From positions 148,986,221-149,050,220 of the forward strand of contig OZ024930.1 in NCBI GenBank assembly GCA_964017235.1: 64,000 nucleotides of DNA. Reading direction: 5' to 3'. Below are positions 22,603-36,088 of the stretch, piece by piece. The first letter of the stretch is position 1, and each line of letters starts with the position of its first letter. Under the pieces are notes generated by a model. That model was not told the origin of the DNA, made no database searches, and saw only the letters and a list, made by a program, of their open reading frames with translations. The translations under genes and the position numbers were made by a program. The stretch comes from Sabellastarte sp. h YS-2021. Its lineage: Eukaryota > Annelida > Polychaeta > Sabellida > Sabellidae.

Positions 22603-24885
22603 TGAGATGTAACGTTGAAATTTGTGCAGGATATTAGTTACATGGCACTAGTGATAACAGAAGAGATTTCAGACTTACATCTAGTTTGGAAACTCTTGCC
22701 ACGACCTGTCAAGGCTACACCGCCTAAGTACCGGGATGGCCTTTTTTGGTCTGTAACCAAGTCAAATATTGAGATGTAATGCTGGAATTTGGGTGAGACA
22801 TTAGTTTCTTTGCACTAGTGATAACAAAAATGATTTGAGACTTACATCTAGGTGGGAAACCCATGTTGCAAGTTGTCCATGTTCCATCACCCGACTACAC
22901 GAAGGGCCTTTTCTACTCTGTAAATAAGTCAAATATTGAGATGTAACGCTGCAATTTGGGCGAGTCATTTGTTTAGTGGCACTAGTGATAACAACAATGA
23001 TTTCAGACTTACATCTAGCGGGCAAACTCATGCTGCGACCTGTCCAGGCTAAATCGCCAAAGTACCGAGATGGCCGTTTTTTCTCTGTAACCAAGTCAAA
23101 TATTGAGATGTAACGTTGAAATTTGTGCAGGATATTAGTTACATGGCACTAGTGATAACAGAAGTTGATTTCAGACTTACACCTAGTTTGGAAACTCTTG
23201 CCACGACCTGTCAAGGCTACATCGCCTAAGTACCGGGATGGCCTTTTTTCCTCTGTAACCAAGTCAAATATTGAGCTGTAACGCTGGAATTTGGGCAGGA
23301 CATTAGTTTTGTGGCACAATTGATTATGGCAGTGATTTGAGAGTTACATCTAGGTATGAAACTTTTGTAACAACTTTTCCAAGTACCCGGAGCGCCATTT
23401 TTCCTCTGTAAGTAGGTCAAGTATTGAGATGTAATGCTGCAATTTGGGCGAGTCATTTGTTTAGTGGCACTAGTGATATTAACAATGATTTCAGACTTAC
23501 ATCTAGCTGGCAAACTCATGCCGCGACCTGTCCAGGCTAAATCGACAATGTACCGAGATGGCCGTTTTTTCTCCATAACCAAGTCAAATATTGAGATGTA
23601 ACGTTGAAATTTGTGCAGGATATTAGTTACATGGCACTAGTGATAACAGAAGAGATTTCAGACTTACATCTAGTTTGGAAACTCTTGCCACGACCTGTCA
23701 AGGCTACACCGCCTAAGTACCGGGATGGCCTTTTTTCCTCCGTAACCAAGTCAAATATTGAGCTGTAACGCTGGAATTTGGGCAGGACATTAGTTTTGTG
23801 GCACAATTGATTATGGCAATGATTTGAGAGTTACATCTAGGTATGAAACTTTTGTAACGACTTTTCCAAGTACCCGGAGCGCCATTTTTCCTCTGTAAGT
23901 AGGTCAAGTATTGAGATGTAATGCTGCAATTTGGGCGAGTCATTTGTTTAGTGGCACTAGTGATATTAACAATGATTTCAGACTTACATCTAGCTGGCAA
24001 ACTCATGCCGCGACCTGTCCAGGCTAAATGGACAATGTACCTAGATGGCCGTTTTTTCTCCATAACCAAGTCAAATATTGAGATGTAACGTTGAAATTTG
24101 TGCAGGATATTAGTTACATGGCACTAGTGATAACAGAAGAGATTTCAGACTTACATCTAGTTTGGAAACTCTTGCCACGACCTGTCAAGGCTACACCGCC
24201 TAAGTACCGGGATGGCCTTTTTTCCTCCGTAACCAAGTCAAATATTGAGCTGTAACGCTGGAATTTGGGCAGGACATTAGTTTTGTGGCACAATTGATTA
24301 TGGCAATGATTTGAGAGTTACATCTAGGTATGAAACTTTTGTAACGACTTTTCCAAGTACCCGGAGCGCCATTTTTCCTCTGTAAGTAGGTCAAGTATTG
24401 AGATGTAATGCTGCAATTTGGGCGAGTCATTTGTTTAGTGTCACTAGTGATATTAACAATGATTTCAGACTTACATCTAGTTTGGAAACTCTTGCCACGA
24501 CCTGTCAAGGCTACACCGACTAAGTACCGGGATGGCCTTTTTTCCTCCGTAACCAAGTCAAATATTGAGCTGTAACCCTGGAATTTGGGCAGGACATTAG
24601 TTTTGTGGCACAATTGATTATGGCAATGATTTGAGAGTTACATCTAGGTATGAAACTTTTGTAACGACTTTTCCAAGTACCCGGAGCGCCATTTTTCCTC
24701 TGTAAGTAGGTCAAGTATTGAGATGTAATGCTGCAATTTGGGCGAGTCATTTGTTTAGTGGCACTAGTGATATTAACAATGATTTCAGACTTACATCTAG
24801 CTGGCAAACTCATGCCGCGACCTGTCCAGGCTAAATCGACAATGTACCGAGATGGCCGTTTTTTCTCCATAACCAAGTCAAATAT
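22603..24885. repeat. Superunit 6 (2283 bp): X-Y-Zh-P
   Basis: X 22603-23103, Y 23104-23591, Zh 23592-24078, P 24079-24885. It carries the same tttctttg and acacctag markers as superunit 4 and lies exactly 5053 bp further on. It is the second copy within that duplication. Confidence 0.94.
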
Positions 24886-27800
24886 TGAGATGTAACGTTG
24901 AAATTTGTGCAGGATATTAGTTACATGGCACTAGTGATAACAGAAGAGATTTCAGACTTACATCTAGTTTGGAAACTCTTGCCACGACCTGTCAAGGCTA
25001 CACCGCCTAAGTACCGGGATGGCCTTTTTTGGTCTGTAACCAAGTCAAATATTGAGATGTAATGCTGGAATTTGGGTGAGACATTAGTTTCGTTGCACTA
25101 GTGATAACAAAAATGATTTGAGACTTACATCTAGGTGGGAAACCCATGTTGCAAGTTGTCCATGTTCCATCACCCGACTACACGAAGGGCCTTTTCTACT
25201 CTGTAAATAAGTCAAATATTGAGATGTAACGCTGCAATTTGGGTGAGTCATTTGTTTAGTGGCACTAGTGATAACAACAATGATTTCAGACTTACATCTA
25301 GCGGGCAAACTCATGCTGCGACCTGTCCAGGCTAAATCGCCAAAGTACCGAGATGGCCGTTTTTTCTCTGTAACCAAGTCAAATATTGAGATGTAACGTT
25401 GAAATTTGTGCAGGATATTAGTTACATGGCACTAGTGATAACAGAAGTTGATTTCAGACTTACATCTAGTTTGGAAACTCTTGCCACGACCTGTCAAGGC
25501 TACATCGCCTAAGTACCGGGATGGCCTTTTTTCCTCTGTAACCAAGTCAAATATTGAGCTGTAACGCTGGAATTTGGGCAGGACATTAGTTTTGTGGCAC
25601 AATTGATTATGGCAGTGATTTGAGAGTTACATCTAGGTATGAAACTTTTGTAACAACTTTTCCAAGTACCCGGAGCGCCATTTTTCCTCTGTAAGTAGGT
25701 CAAGTATTGAGATGTAATGCTGCAATTTGGGCGAGTCATTTGTTTAGTGGCACTAGTGATATTAACAATGATTTCAGACTTACATCTAGCTGGCAAACTC
25801 ATGCCGTGACCTGTCCAGGCTAAATCGACAATGTACCGAGATGGCCGTTTTTTCTCCATAACCAAGTCAAATATTGAGATGTAACGTTGAAATTTGTGCA
25901 GGATATTAGTTACATGGCACTAGTGATAACAGAAGAGATTTCAGACTTACATCTAGTTTGGAAACTCTTGCCACGACCTGTCAAGGCTACACCGCCTAAG
26001 TACCGGGATGGCCTTTTTTCCTCCGTAACCAAGTCAAATATTGAGCTGTAACGCTGGAATTTGGGCAGGACATTAGTTTTGTGGCACAATTGATTATGGC
26101 AATGATTTGAGAGTTACATCTAGGTATGAAACTTTTGTAACGACTTTTCCAAGTACCCGGAGCGCCATTTTTCCTCTGTAAGTAGGTCAAGTATTGAGAT
26201 GTAATGCTGCAATTTGGGCGAGTCATTTGTTTAGTGGCACTAGTGATATTAACAATGATTTCAGACTTACATCTAGCTGGCAAACTCATGCCGCGACCTG
26301 TCCAGGCTAAATGGACAATGTACCTAGATGGCCGTTTTTTCTCCATAACCAAGTCAAATATTGAGATGTAACGTTGAAATTTGTGCAGGATATTAGTTAC
26401 ATGGCACTAGTGATAACAGAAGAGATTTCAGACTTACATCTAGTTTGGAAACTCTTGCCACGACCTGTCAAGGCTACACCGCCTAAGTACCGGGATGGCC
26501 TTTTTTCCTCCGTAACCAAGTCAAATATTGAGCTGTAACGCTGGAATTTGGGCAGGACATTAGTTTTGTGGCACAATTGATTATGGCAATGATTTGAGAG
26601 TTACATCTAGGTATGAAACTTTTGTAACGACTTTTCCAAGTACCCGGAGCGCCATTTTTCCTCTGTAAGTAGGTCAAGTATTGAGATGTAATGCTGCAAT
26701 TTGGGCGAGTCATTTGTTTAGTGTCACTAGTGATATTAACAATGATTTCAGACTTACATCTAGTTTGGAAACTCTTGCCACGACCTGTCAAGGCTACACC
26801 GACTAAGTACCGGGATGGCCTTTTTTCCTCCGTAACCAAGTCAAATATTGAGCTGTAACCCTGGAATTTGGGCAGGACATTAGTTTTGTGGCACAATTGA
26901 TTATGGCAATGATTTGAGAGTTACATCTAGGTATGAAACTTTTGTAACGACTTTTCCAAGTACCCGGAGCGCCATTTTTCCTCTGTAAGTAGGTCAAGTA
27001 TTGAGATGTAATGCTGCAATTTGGGCGAGTCATTTGTTTAGTGGCACTAGTGATATTAACAATGATTTCAGACTTACATCTAGCTGGCAAACTCATGCCG
27101 CGACCTGTCCAGGCTAAATCGACAATGTACCGAGATGGCCGTTTTTTCTCCATAACCAAGTCAAATATTGAGATGTAACGTTGAAATTTGTGCAGGATAT
27201 TAGTTACATGGCACTAGTGATAACAGAAGAGATTTCAGACTTACATCTAGTTTGGAAACTCTTGCCACGACCTGTCAAGGCTACACCGCCTAAGTACCGG
27301 GATGGCCTTTTTTCCTCCGTAACCAAGTCAAATATTGAGCTGTAACGCTGGAATTTGGGCAGGACATTAGTTTTGTGGCACAATTGATTATGGCAATGAT
27401 TTGAGAGTTACATCTAGGTATGAAACTTTTGTAACGACTTTTCCAAGTACCCGGAGCGCCATTTTTCCTCTGTAAGTAGGTCAAGTATTGAGATGTAATG
27501 CTGCAATTTGGGCGAGTCATTTGTTTAGTGGCACTAGTGATATTAACAATGATTTCAGACTTACATCTAGCTGGCAAACTCATGCCGCGACCTGTCCAGG
27601 CTAAATCGACAATGTACCGAGATGGCCGTTTTTCTCCATAACCAAGTCAAATATTGAGATGTAATGTTGAAATTTGTGCAGGATATTAGTTACATGGCAT
27701 TAGTGATAACAGAAGTTGATTTCAGACTTACATCTAGTTTGGAAACTCTTGCCATGACCTGTCAAGGCTACATCGCCTAAGTACCGGGATGGCCTTTTTT

Positions 27801-29923
27801 CCTCTGTAACCAAGTCAAATATTGAGCTGTAATGCTGGAATTTGGGCAGGACATTAGTTTTGTGGCACAATTGATTATGGCAGTGATTTGAGAGTTACAT
27901 CTAGGTATGAAACTTTTGTAACAACTTTTCCAAGTACCCGGAGCGCCATTTTTCCTCTGTAAGTAGGTCAAGTATTGAGATGTAATGCTGCAATTTGGGC
28001 GAGTCATTTGTTTAGTGGCACTAGTGATATTAACAATGATTTCAGACTTACATCTAGCTGGCAAACTCATGCCGCGACCTGTCCAGGCTAAATCGACAAT
28101 GTACCGAGATGGCCGTTTTTTCTCCATAACCAAGTCAAATATTGAGATGTAACGTTGAAATTTGTGCAGGATATTAGTTACATGGCACTAGTGATAACAG
28201 AAGAGATTTCAGACTTACATCTAGTTTGGAAACTCTTGCCACGACCTGTCAAGGCTACACCGCCTAAGTACCGGGATGGCCTTTTTTCCTCCGTAACCAA
28301 GTCAAATATTGAGCTGTAACGCTGGAATTTGGGCAGGACATTAGTTTTGTGGCACAATTGATTATGGCAATGATTTGAGAGTTACATCTAGGTATGAAAC
28401 TTTTGTAACGACTTTTCCAAGTACCCGGAGCGCCATTTTTCCTCTGTAAGTAGGTCAAGTATTGAGATGTAATGCTGCAATTTGGGCGAGTCATTTGTTT
28501 AGTGTCACTAGTGATATTAACAATGATTTCAGACTTACATCTAGTTTGGAAACTCTTGCCACGACCTGTCAAGGCTACACCGACTAAGTACCGGGATGGC
28601 CTTTTTTCCTCCGTAACCAAGTCAAATATTGAGCTGTAACCCTGGAATTTGGGCAGGACATTAGTTTTGTGGCACAATTGATTATGGCAATGATTTGAGA
28701 GTTACATCTAGGTATGAAACTTTTGTAACGACTTTTCCAAGTACCCGGAGCGCCATTTTTCCTCTGTAAGTAGGTCAAGTATTGAGATGTAATGCTGCAA
28801 TTTGGGCGAGTCATTTGTTTAGTGGCACTAGTGATATTAACAATGATTTCAGACTTACATCTAGCTGGCAAACTCATGCCGCGACCTGTCCAGGCTAAAT
28901 CGACAATGTACCGAGATGGCCGTTTTTTCTCCATAACCAAGTCAAATATTGAGATGTAACGTTGAAATTTGTGCAGGATATTAGTTACATGGCACTAGTG
29001 ATAACAGAAGAGATTTCAGACTTACATCTAGTTTGGAAACTCTTGCCACGACCTGTCAAGGCTACACCGCCTAAGTACCGGGATGGCCTTTTTTCCTCCG
29101 TAACCAAGTCAAATATTGAGCTGTAACGCTGGAATTTGGGCAGGACATTAGTTTTGTGGCACAATTGATTATGGCAATGATTTGAGAGTTACATCTAGGT
29201 ATGAAACTTTTGTAACGACTTTTCCAAGTACCCGGAGCGCCATTTTTCCTCTGTAAGTAGGTCAAGTATTGAGATGTAATGCTGCAATTTGGGCGAGTCA
29301 TTTGTTTAGTGGCACTAGTGATATTAACAATGATTTCAGACTTACATCTAGCTGGCAAACTCATGCCGCGACCTGTCCAGGCTAAATCGACAATGTACCG
29401 AGATGGCCGTTTTTCTCCATAACCAAGTCAAATATTGAGATGTAATGTTGAAATTTGTGCAGGATATTAGTTACATGGCATTAGTGATAACAGAAGTTGA
29501 TTTCAGACTTACATCTAGTTTGGAAACTCTTGCCATGACCTGTCAAGGCTACATCGCCTAAGTACCGGGATGGCCTTTTTTCCTCTGTAACCAAGTCAAA
29601 TATTGAGCTGTAATGCTGGAATTTGGGCAGGACATTAGTTTTGTGGCACAATTGATTATGGCAGTGATTTGAGAGTTACATCTAGGTATGAAACTTTTGT
29701 AACAACTTTTCCAAGTACCCAGAGCGCCATTTTTCCTCTGTAAGTAGGTCAAGTATTGAGATGTAATGCTGCAATTTGGGCGAGTCATTTGTTTAGTGGC
29801 ACTAGTGATATTAACAATGATTTCAGACTTACATCTAGCTGGCAAACTCATGCCGCGACCTGTCCAGGCTAAATCGACAATGTACCGAGATGGCCGTTTT
29901 TTCTCCATAACCAAGTCAAATAT
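24886..29923. repeat. Superunit 7 (5038 bp)
   Basis: X 24886-25386, Y 25387-25874, Zh 25875-26361, P 26362-27168, Zd 27169-27654, Y' 27655-28142, P 28143-28949, Zd 28950-29435, Y' 29436-29923. P-Zd-Y' is present twice as a 1781-bp tandem. Private transitions at CpG sites lie at 25807 (C to T) and 29721 (G to A). Confidence 0.94.
26362..29923. repeat. Tandem duplication of P-Zd-Y', period 1781 bp
   Basis: Copies are 26362-28142 and 28143-29923. Both Y' blocks carry ccatgacc. The second has the extra private change at 29721, so it postdates the duplication. Confidence 0.88.
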
Positions 29924-32900
29924 TGAGATGTAACGTTGAAATTTGTGCAGGATATTAGTTACATGGCACTAGTGATAACAGAAGAGATTTCAGACTTACA
30001 TCTAGTTTGGAAACTCTTGCCACGACCTGTCAAGGCTACACCGCCTAAGTACCGGGATGGCCTTTTTTGGTCTGTAACCAAGTCAAATATTGAGATGTAA
30101 TGCTGGAATTTGGGTGAGACATTAGTTTCGTTGCACTAGTGATAACAAAAATGATTTGAGACTTACATCTAGGTGGGAAACCCATGTTGCAAGTTGTCCA
30201 TGTTCCATCACCCGACTACACGAAGGGCCTTTTCTACTCTGTAAATAAGTCAAATATTGAGATGTAACGCTGCAATTTGGGTGAGTCATTTGTTTAGTGG
30301 CACTAGTGATAACAACAATGATTTCAGACTTACATCTAGCGGGCAAACTCATGCTGCGACCTGTCCAGGCTAAATCGCCAAAGTACCGAGATGGCCGTTT
30401 TTTCTCTGTAACCAAGTCAAATATTGAGATGTAACGTTGAAATTTGTGCAGGATATTAGTTACATGGCACTAGTGATAACAGAAGTTGATTTCAGACTTA
30501 CATCTAGTTTGGAAACTCTTGCCACGACCTGTCAAGGCTACATCGCCTAAGTACCGGGATGGCCTTTTTTCCTCTGTAACCAAGTCAAATATTGAGCTGT
30601 AACCCTGGAATTTGGGCAGGACATTAGTTTTGTGGCACAATTGATTATGGCAGTGATTTGAGAGTTACATCTAGGTATGAAACTTTTGTAACAACTTTTC
30701 CAAGTACCCGGAGCGCCATTTTTCCTCTGTAAGTAGGTCAAGTATTGAGATGTAATGCTGCAATTTGGGCGAGTCATTTGTTTAGTGGCACTAGTGATAT
30801 TAACAATGATTTCAGACTTACATCTAGCTGGCAAACTCATGCCGCGACCTGTCCAGGCTAAATCGACAATGTACCGAGATGGCCGTTTTTTCTCCATAAC
30901 CAAGTCAAATATTGAGATGTAACGTTGAAATTTGTGCAGGATATTAGTTACATGGCACTAGTGATAACAGAAGAGATTTCAGACTTACATCTAGTTTGGA
31001 AACTCTTGCCACGACCTGTCAAGGCTACACCGCCTAAGTACCGGGATGGCCTTTTTTCCTCTGTAACCAAGTCAAATATTGAGCTGTAACGCTGGAATTT
31101 GGGCAGGACATTAGTTTTGTGGCACAATTGATTATGGCAATGATTTGAGAGTTACATCTAGGTATGAAACTTTTGTAACGACTTTTCCAAGTACCCGGAG
31201 CGCCATTTTTCCTCTGTAAGTAGGTCAAGTATTGAGATGTAATGCTGCAATTTGGGCGAGTCATTTGTTTAGTGGCACTAGTGATATTAACAATGATTTC
31301 AGACTTACATCTAGCTGGCAAACTCATGCCGCGACCTGTCCAGGCTAAATGGACAATGTACCTAGATGGCCGTTTTTTCTCCATAACCAAGTCAAATATT
31401 GAGATGTAACGTTGAAATTTGTGCAGGATATTAGTTACATGGCACTAGTGATAACAGAAGAGATTTCAGACTTACATCTAGTTTGGAAACTCTTGCCACG
31501 ACCTGTCAAGGCTACACCGCCTAAGTACCGGGATGGCCTTTTTTCCTCCGTAACCAAGTCAAATATTGAGCTGTAACGCTGGAATTTGGGCAGGACATTA
31601 GTTTTGTGGCACAATTGATTATGGCAATGATTTGAGAGTTACATCTAGGTATGAAACTTTTGTAACGACTTTTCCAAGTACCCGGAGTGCCATTTTTCCT
31701 CTGTAAGTAGGTCAAGTATTGAGATGTAATGCTGCAATTTGGGCGAGTCATTTGTTTAGTGTCACTAGTGATATTAACAATGATTTCAGACTTACATCTA
31801 GTTTGGAAACTCTTGCCACGACCTGTCAAGGCTACACCGCCTAAGTACCGGGATGGCCTTTTTTCCTCCGTAACCAAGTCAAATATTGAGCTGTAACCCT
31901 GGAATTTGGGCAGGACATTAGTTTTGTGGCACAATTGATTATGGCAATGATTTGAGAGTTACATCTAGGTATGAAACTTTTGTAACGACTTTTCCAAGTA
32001 CCCGGAGCGCCATTTTTCCTCTGTAAGTAGGTCAAGTATTGAGATGTAATGCTGCAATTTGGGCGAGTCATTTGTTTAGTGGCACTAGTGATATTAACAA
32101 TGATTTCAGACTTACATCTAGCTGGCAAACTCATGCCGCGACCTGTCCAGGCTAAATCGACAATGTACCGAGATGGCCGTTTTTTCTCCATAACCAAGTC
32201 AAATATTGAGATGTAACGTTGAAATTTGTGCAGGATATTAGTTACATGGCACTAGTGATAACAGAAGAGATTTCAGACTTACATCTAGTTTGGAAACTCT
32301 TGCCACGACCTGTCAAGGCTACACCGCCTAAGTACCGGGATGGCCTTTTTTCCTCCGTAACCAAGTCAAATATTGAGCTGTAACGCTGGAATTTGGGCAG
32401 GACATTAGTTTTGTGGCACAATTGATTATGGCAATGATTTGAGAGTTACATCTAGGTATGAAACTTTTGTAACGACTTTTCCAAGTACCCGGAGCGCCAT
32501 TTTTCCTCTGTAAGTAGGTCAAGTATTGAGATGTAATGCTGCAATTTGGGCGAGTCATTTGTTTAGTGTCACTAGTGATATTAACAATGATTTCAGACTT
32601 ACATCTAGTTTGGAAACTCTTGCCACGACCTGTCAAGGCTACACCGACTTAGTACCGGGATGGCCTTTTTTCCTCCGTAACCAAGTCAAATATTGAGCTG
32701 TAACCCTGGAATTTGGGCAGGACATTAGTTTTGTGGCACAATTGATTATGGCAATGATTTGAGAGTTACATCTAGGTATGAAACTTTTGTAACGACTTTT
32801 CCAAGTACCCGGAGCGCCATTTTTCCTCTGTAAGTAGGTCAAGTATTGAGATGTAATGCTGCAATTTGGGCGAGTCATTTGTTTAGTGGCACTAGTGATA

Positions 32901-35900
32901 TTAACAATGATTTCAGACTTACATCTAGCTGGCAAACTCATGCCGCGACCTGTCCAGGCTAAATCGACAATGTACCGAGATGGCCGTTTTTTCTCCATAA
33001 CCAAGTCAAATATTGAGATGTAACGTTGAAATTTGTGCAGGATATTAGTTACATGGCACTAGTGATAACAGAAGAGATTTCAGACTTACATCTAGTTTGG
33101 AAACTCTTGCCACGACCTGTCAAGGCTACACCGCCTAAGTACCGGGATGGCCTTTTTTCCTCTGTAACCAAGTCAAATATTGAGCTGTAACGCTGGAATT
33201 TGGGCAGGACATTAGTTTTGTGGCACAATTGATTATGGCAATGATTTGAGAGTTACATCTAGGTATGAAACTTTTGTAACGACTTTTCCAAGTACCCGGA
33301 GCGCCATTTTTCCTCTGTAAGTAGGTCAAGTATTGAGATGTAATGCTGCAATTTGGGCGAGTCATTTGTTTAGTGGCACTAGTGATATTAACAATGATTT
33401 CAGACTTACATCTAGCTGGCAAACTCATGCCGCGACCTGTCCAGGCTAAATGGACAATGTACCTAGATGGCCGTTTTTTCTCCATAACCAAGTCAAATAT
33501 TGAGATGTAACGTTGAAATTTGTGCAGGATATTAGTTACATGGCACTAGTGATAACAGAAGAGATTTCAGACTTACATCTAGTTTGGAAACTCTTGCCAC
33601 GACCTGTCAAGGCTACACCGCCTAAGTACCGGGATGGCCTTTTTTCCTCCGTAACCAAGTCAAATATTGAGCTGTAACGCTGGAATTTGGGCAGGACATT
33701 AGTTTTGTGGCACAATTGATTATGGCAATGATTTGAGAGTTACATCTAGGTATGAAACTTTTGTAACGACTTTTCCAAGTACCCGGAGTGCCATTTTTCC
33801 TCTGTAAGTAGGTCAAGTATTGAGATGTAATGCTGCAATTTGGGCGAGTCATTTGTTTAGTGTCACTAGTGATATTAACAATGATTTCAGACTTACATCT
33901 AGTTTGGAAACTCTTGCCACGACCTGTCAAGGCTACACCGCCTAAGTACCGGGATGGCCTTTTTTCCTCCGTAACCAAGTCAAATATTGAGCTGTAACCC
34001 TGGAATTTGGGCAGGACATTAGTTTTGTGGCACAATTGATTATGGCAATGATTTGAGAGTTACATCTAGGTATGAAACTTTTGTAACGACTTTTCCAAGT
34101 ACCCGGAGCGCCATTTTTCCTCTGTAAGTAGGTCAAGTATTGAGATGTAATGCTGCAATTTGGGCGAGTCATTTGTTTAGTGGCACTAGTGATATTAACA
34201 ATGATTTCAGACTTACATCTAGCTGGCAAACTCATGCCGCGACCTGTCCAGGCTAAATCGACAATGTACCGAGATGGCCGTTTTTTCTCCATAACCAAGT
34301 CAAATATTGAGATGTAACGTTGAAATTTGTGCAGGATATTAGTTACATGGCACTAGTGATAACAGAAGAGATTTCAGACTTACATCTAGTTTGGAAACTC
34401 TTGCCACGACCTGTCAAGGCTACACCGCCTAAGTACCGGGATGGCCTTTTTTCCTCCGTAACCAAGTCAAATATTGAGCTGTAACGCTGGAATTTGGGCA
34501 GGACATTAGTTTTGTGGCACAATTGATTATGGCAATGATTTGAGAGTTACATCTAGGTATGAAACTTTTGTAACGACTTTTCCAAGTACCCGGAGCGCCA
34601 TTTTTCCTCTGTAAGTAGGTCAAGTATTGAGATGTAATGCTGCAATTTGGGCGAGTCATTTGTTTAGTGTCACTAGTGATATTAACAATGATTTCAGACT
34701 TACATCTAGTTTGGAAACTCTTGCCACGACCTGTCAAGGCTACACCGACTTAGTACCGGGATGGCCTTTTTTCCTCCGTAACCAAGTCAAATATTGAGCT
34801 GTAACCCTGGAATTTGGGCAGGACATTAGTTTTGTGGCACAATTGATTATGGCAATGATTTGAGAGTTACATCTAGGTATGAAACTTTTGTAACGACTTT
34901 TCCAAGTACCCGGAGCGCCATTTTTCCTCTGTAAGTAGGTCAAGTATTGAGATGTAATGCTGCAATTTGGGCGAGTCATTTGTTTAGTGGCACTAGTGAT
35001 ATTAACAATGATTTCAGACTTACATCTAGCTGGCAAACTCATGCCGCGACCTGTCCAGGCTAAATCGACAATGTACCGAGATGGCCGTTTTTTCTCCATA
35101 ACCAAGTCAAATATTGAGATGTAACGTTGAAATTTGTGCAGGATATTAGTTACATGGCACTAGTGATAACAGAAGAGATTTCAGACTTACATCTAGTTTG
35201 GAAACTCTTGCCACGACCTGTCAAGGCTACACCGCCTAAGTACCGGGATGGCCTTTTTTCCTCCGTAACCAAGTCAAATATTGAGCTGTAACGCTGGAAT
35301 TTGGGCAGGACATTAGTTTTGTGGCACAATTGATTATGGCAATGATTTGAGAGTTACATCTAGGTATGAAACTTTTGTAACGACTTTTCCAAGTACCCGG
35401 AGCGCCATTTTTCCTCTGTAAGTAGGTCAAGTATTGAGATGTAATGCTGCAATTTGGGCGAGTCATTTGTTTAGTGGCACTAGTGATATTAACAATGATT
35501 TCAGACTTACATCTAGCTGGCAAACTCATGCCGCGACCTGTCCAGGCTAAATCGACAATGTACCGAGATGGCCGTTTTTCTCCATAACCAAGTCAAATAT
35601 TGAGATGTAATGTTGAAATTTGTGCAGGATATTAGTTACATGGCATTAGTGATAACAGAAGTTGATTTCAGACTTACATCTAGTTTGGAAACTCTTGCCA
35701 CGACCTGTCAAGGCTACATCGCCTAAGTACCGGGATGGCCTTTTTTCCTCTGTAACCAAGTCAAATATTGAGCTGTAATGCTGGAATTTGGGCAGGACAT
35801 TAGTTTTGTGGCACAATTGATTATGGCAGTGATTTGAGAGTTACATCTAGGTATGAAACTTTTGTAACAACTTTTCCAAGTACCCGGAGCGCCATTTTTC

Positions 35901-36088
35901 CTCTGTAAGTAGGTCAAGTATTGAGATGTAATGCTGCAATTTGGGCGAGTCATTTGTTTAGTGGCACTAGTGATATTAACAATGATTTCAGACTTACATC
36001 TAGCTGGCAAACTCATGCCGCGACCTGTCCAGGCTAAATCGACAATGTACCGAGATGGCCGTTTTTTCTCCATAACCAAGTCAAATAT
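29924..36088. repeat. Superunit 8 (6165 bp)
   Basis: X 29924-30424, Y 30425-30912, Zh 30913-31399, P 31400-32206, P' 32207-33013, Zh 33014-33500, P 33501-34307, P' 34308-35114, Zd 35115-35600, Y' 35601-36088. Zh-P-P' is duplicated as 2101-bp units. The Y block carries an unusual ctgtaaccctgg in B, a variant otherwise typical of the B that follows a hybrid. Confidence 0.94.
30913..35114. repeat. Tandem duplication of Zh-P-P', period 2101 bp
   Basis: Copies are 30913-33013 and 33014-35114. Both contain a Zh whose A monomer ends in cctctg, a P with gagtgcc (T at 31688 and 33789, exactly 2101 apart) and a P' with cgacttagtacc. The gagtgcc change is otherwise seen only near 52942, in a different block context. 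Confidence 0.9.

Larger units (their letters stand above)
15403..25508. repeat. Tandem duplication, period 5053 bp
   Basis: Bases from about 15403 to 20455 correspond to 20456-25508 at an offset of exactly 5053. Shared private markers are cttaccacg in P' (15769, 20822), tttctttg in D, acacctag in A' and the later return to tttcgttg. Block order matches throughout. The join is the Y/Zh chimera at 20334-20821. I compared by eye at marker sites and found no difference, but did not align base by base. Confidence 0.88.
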
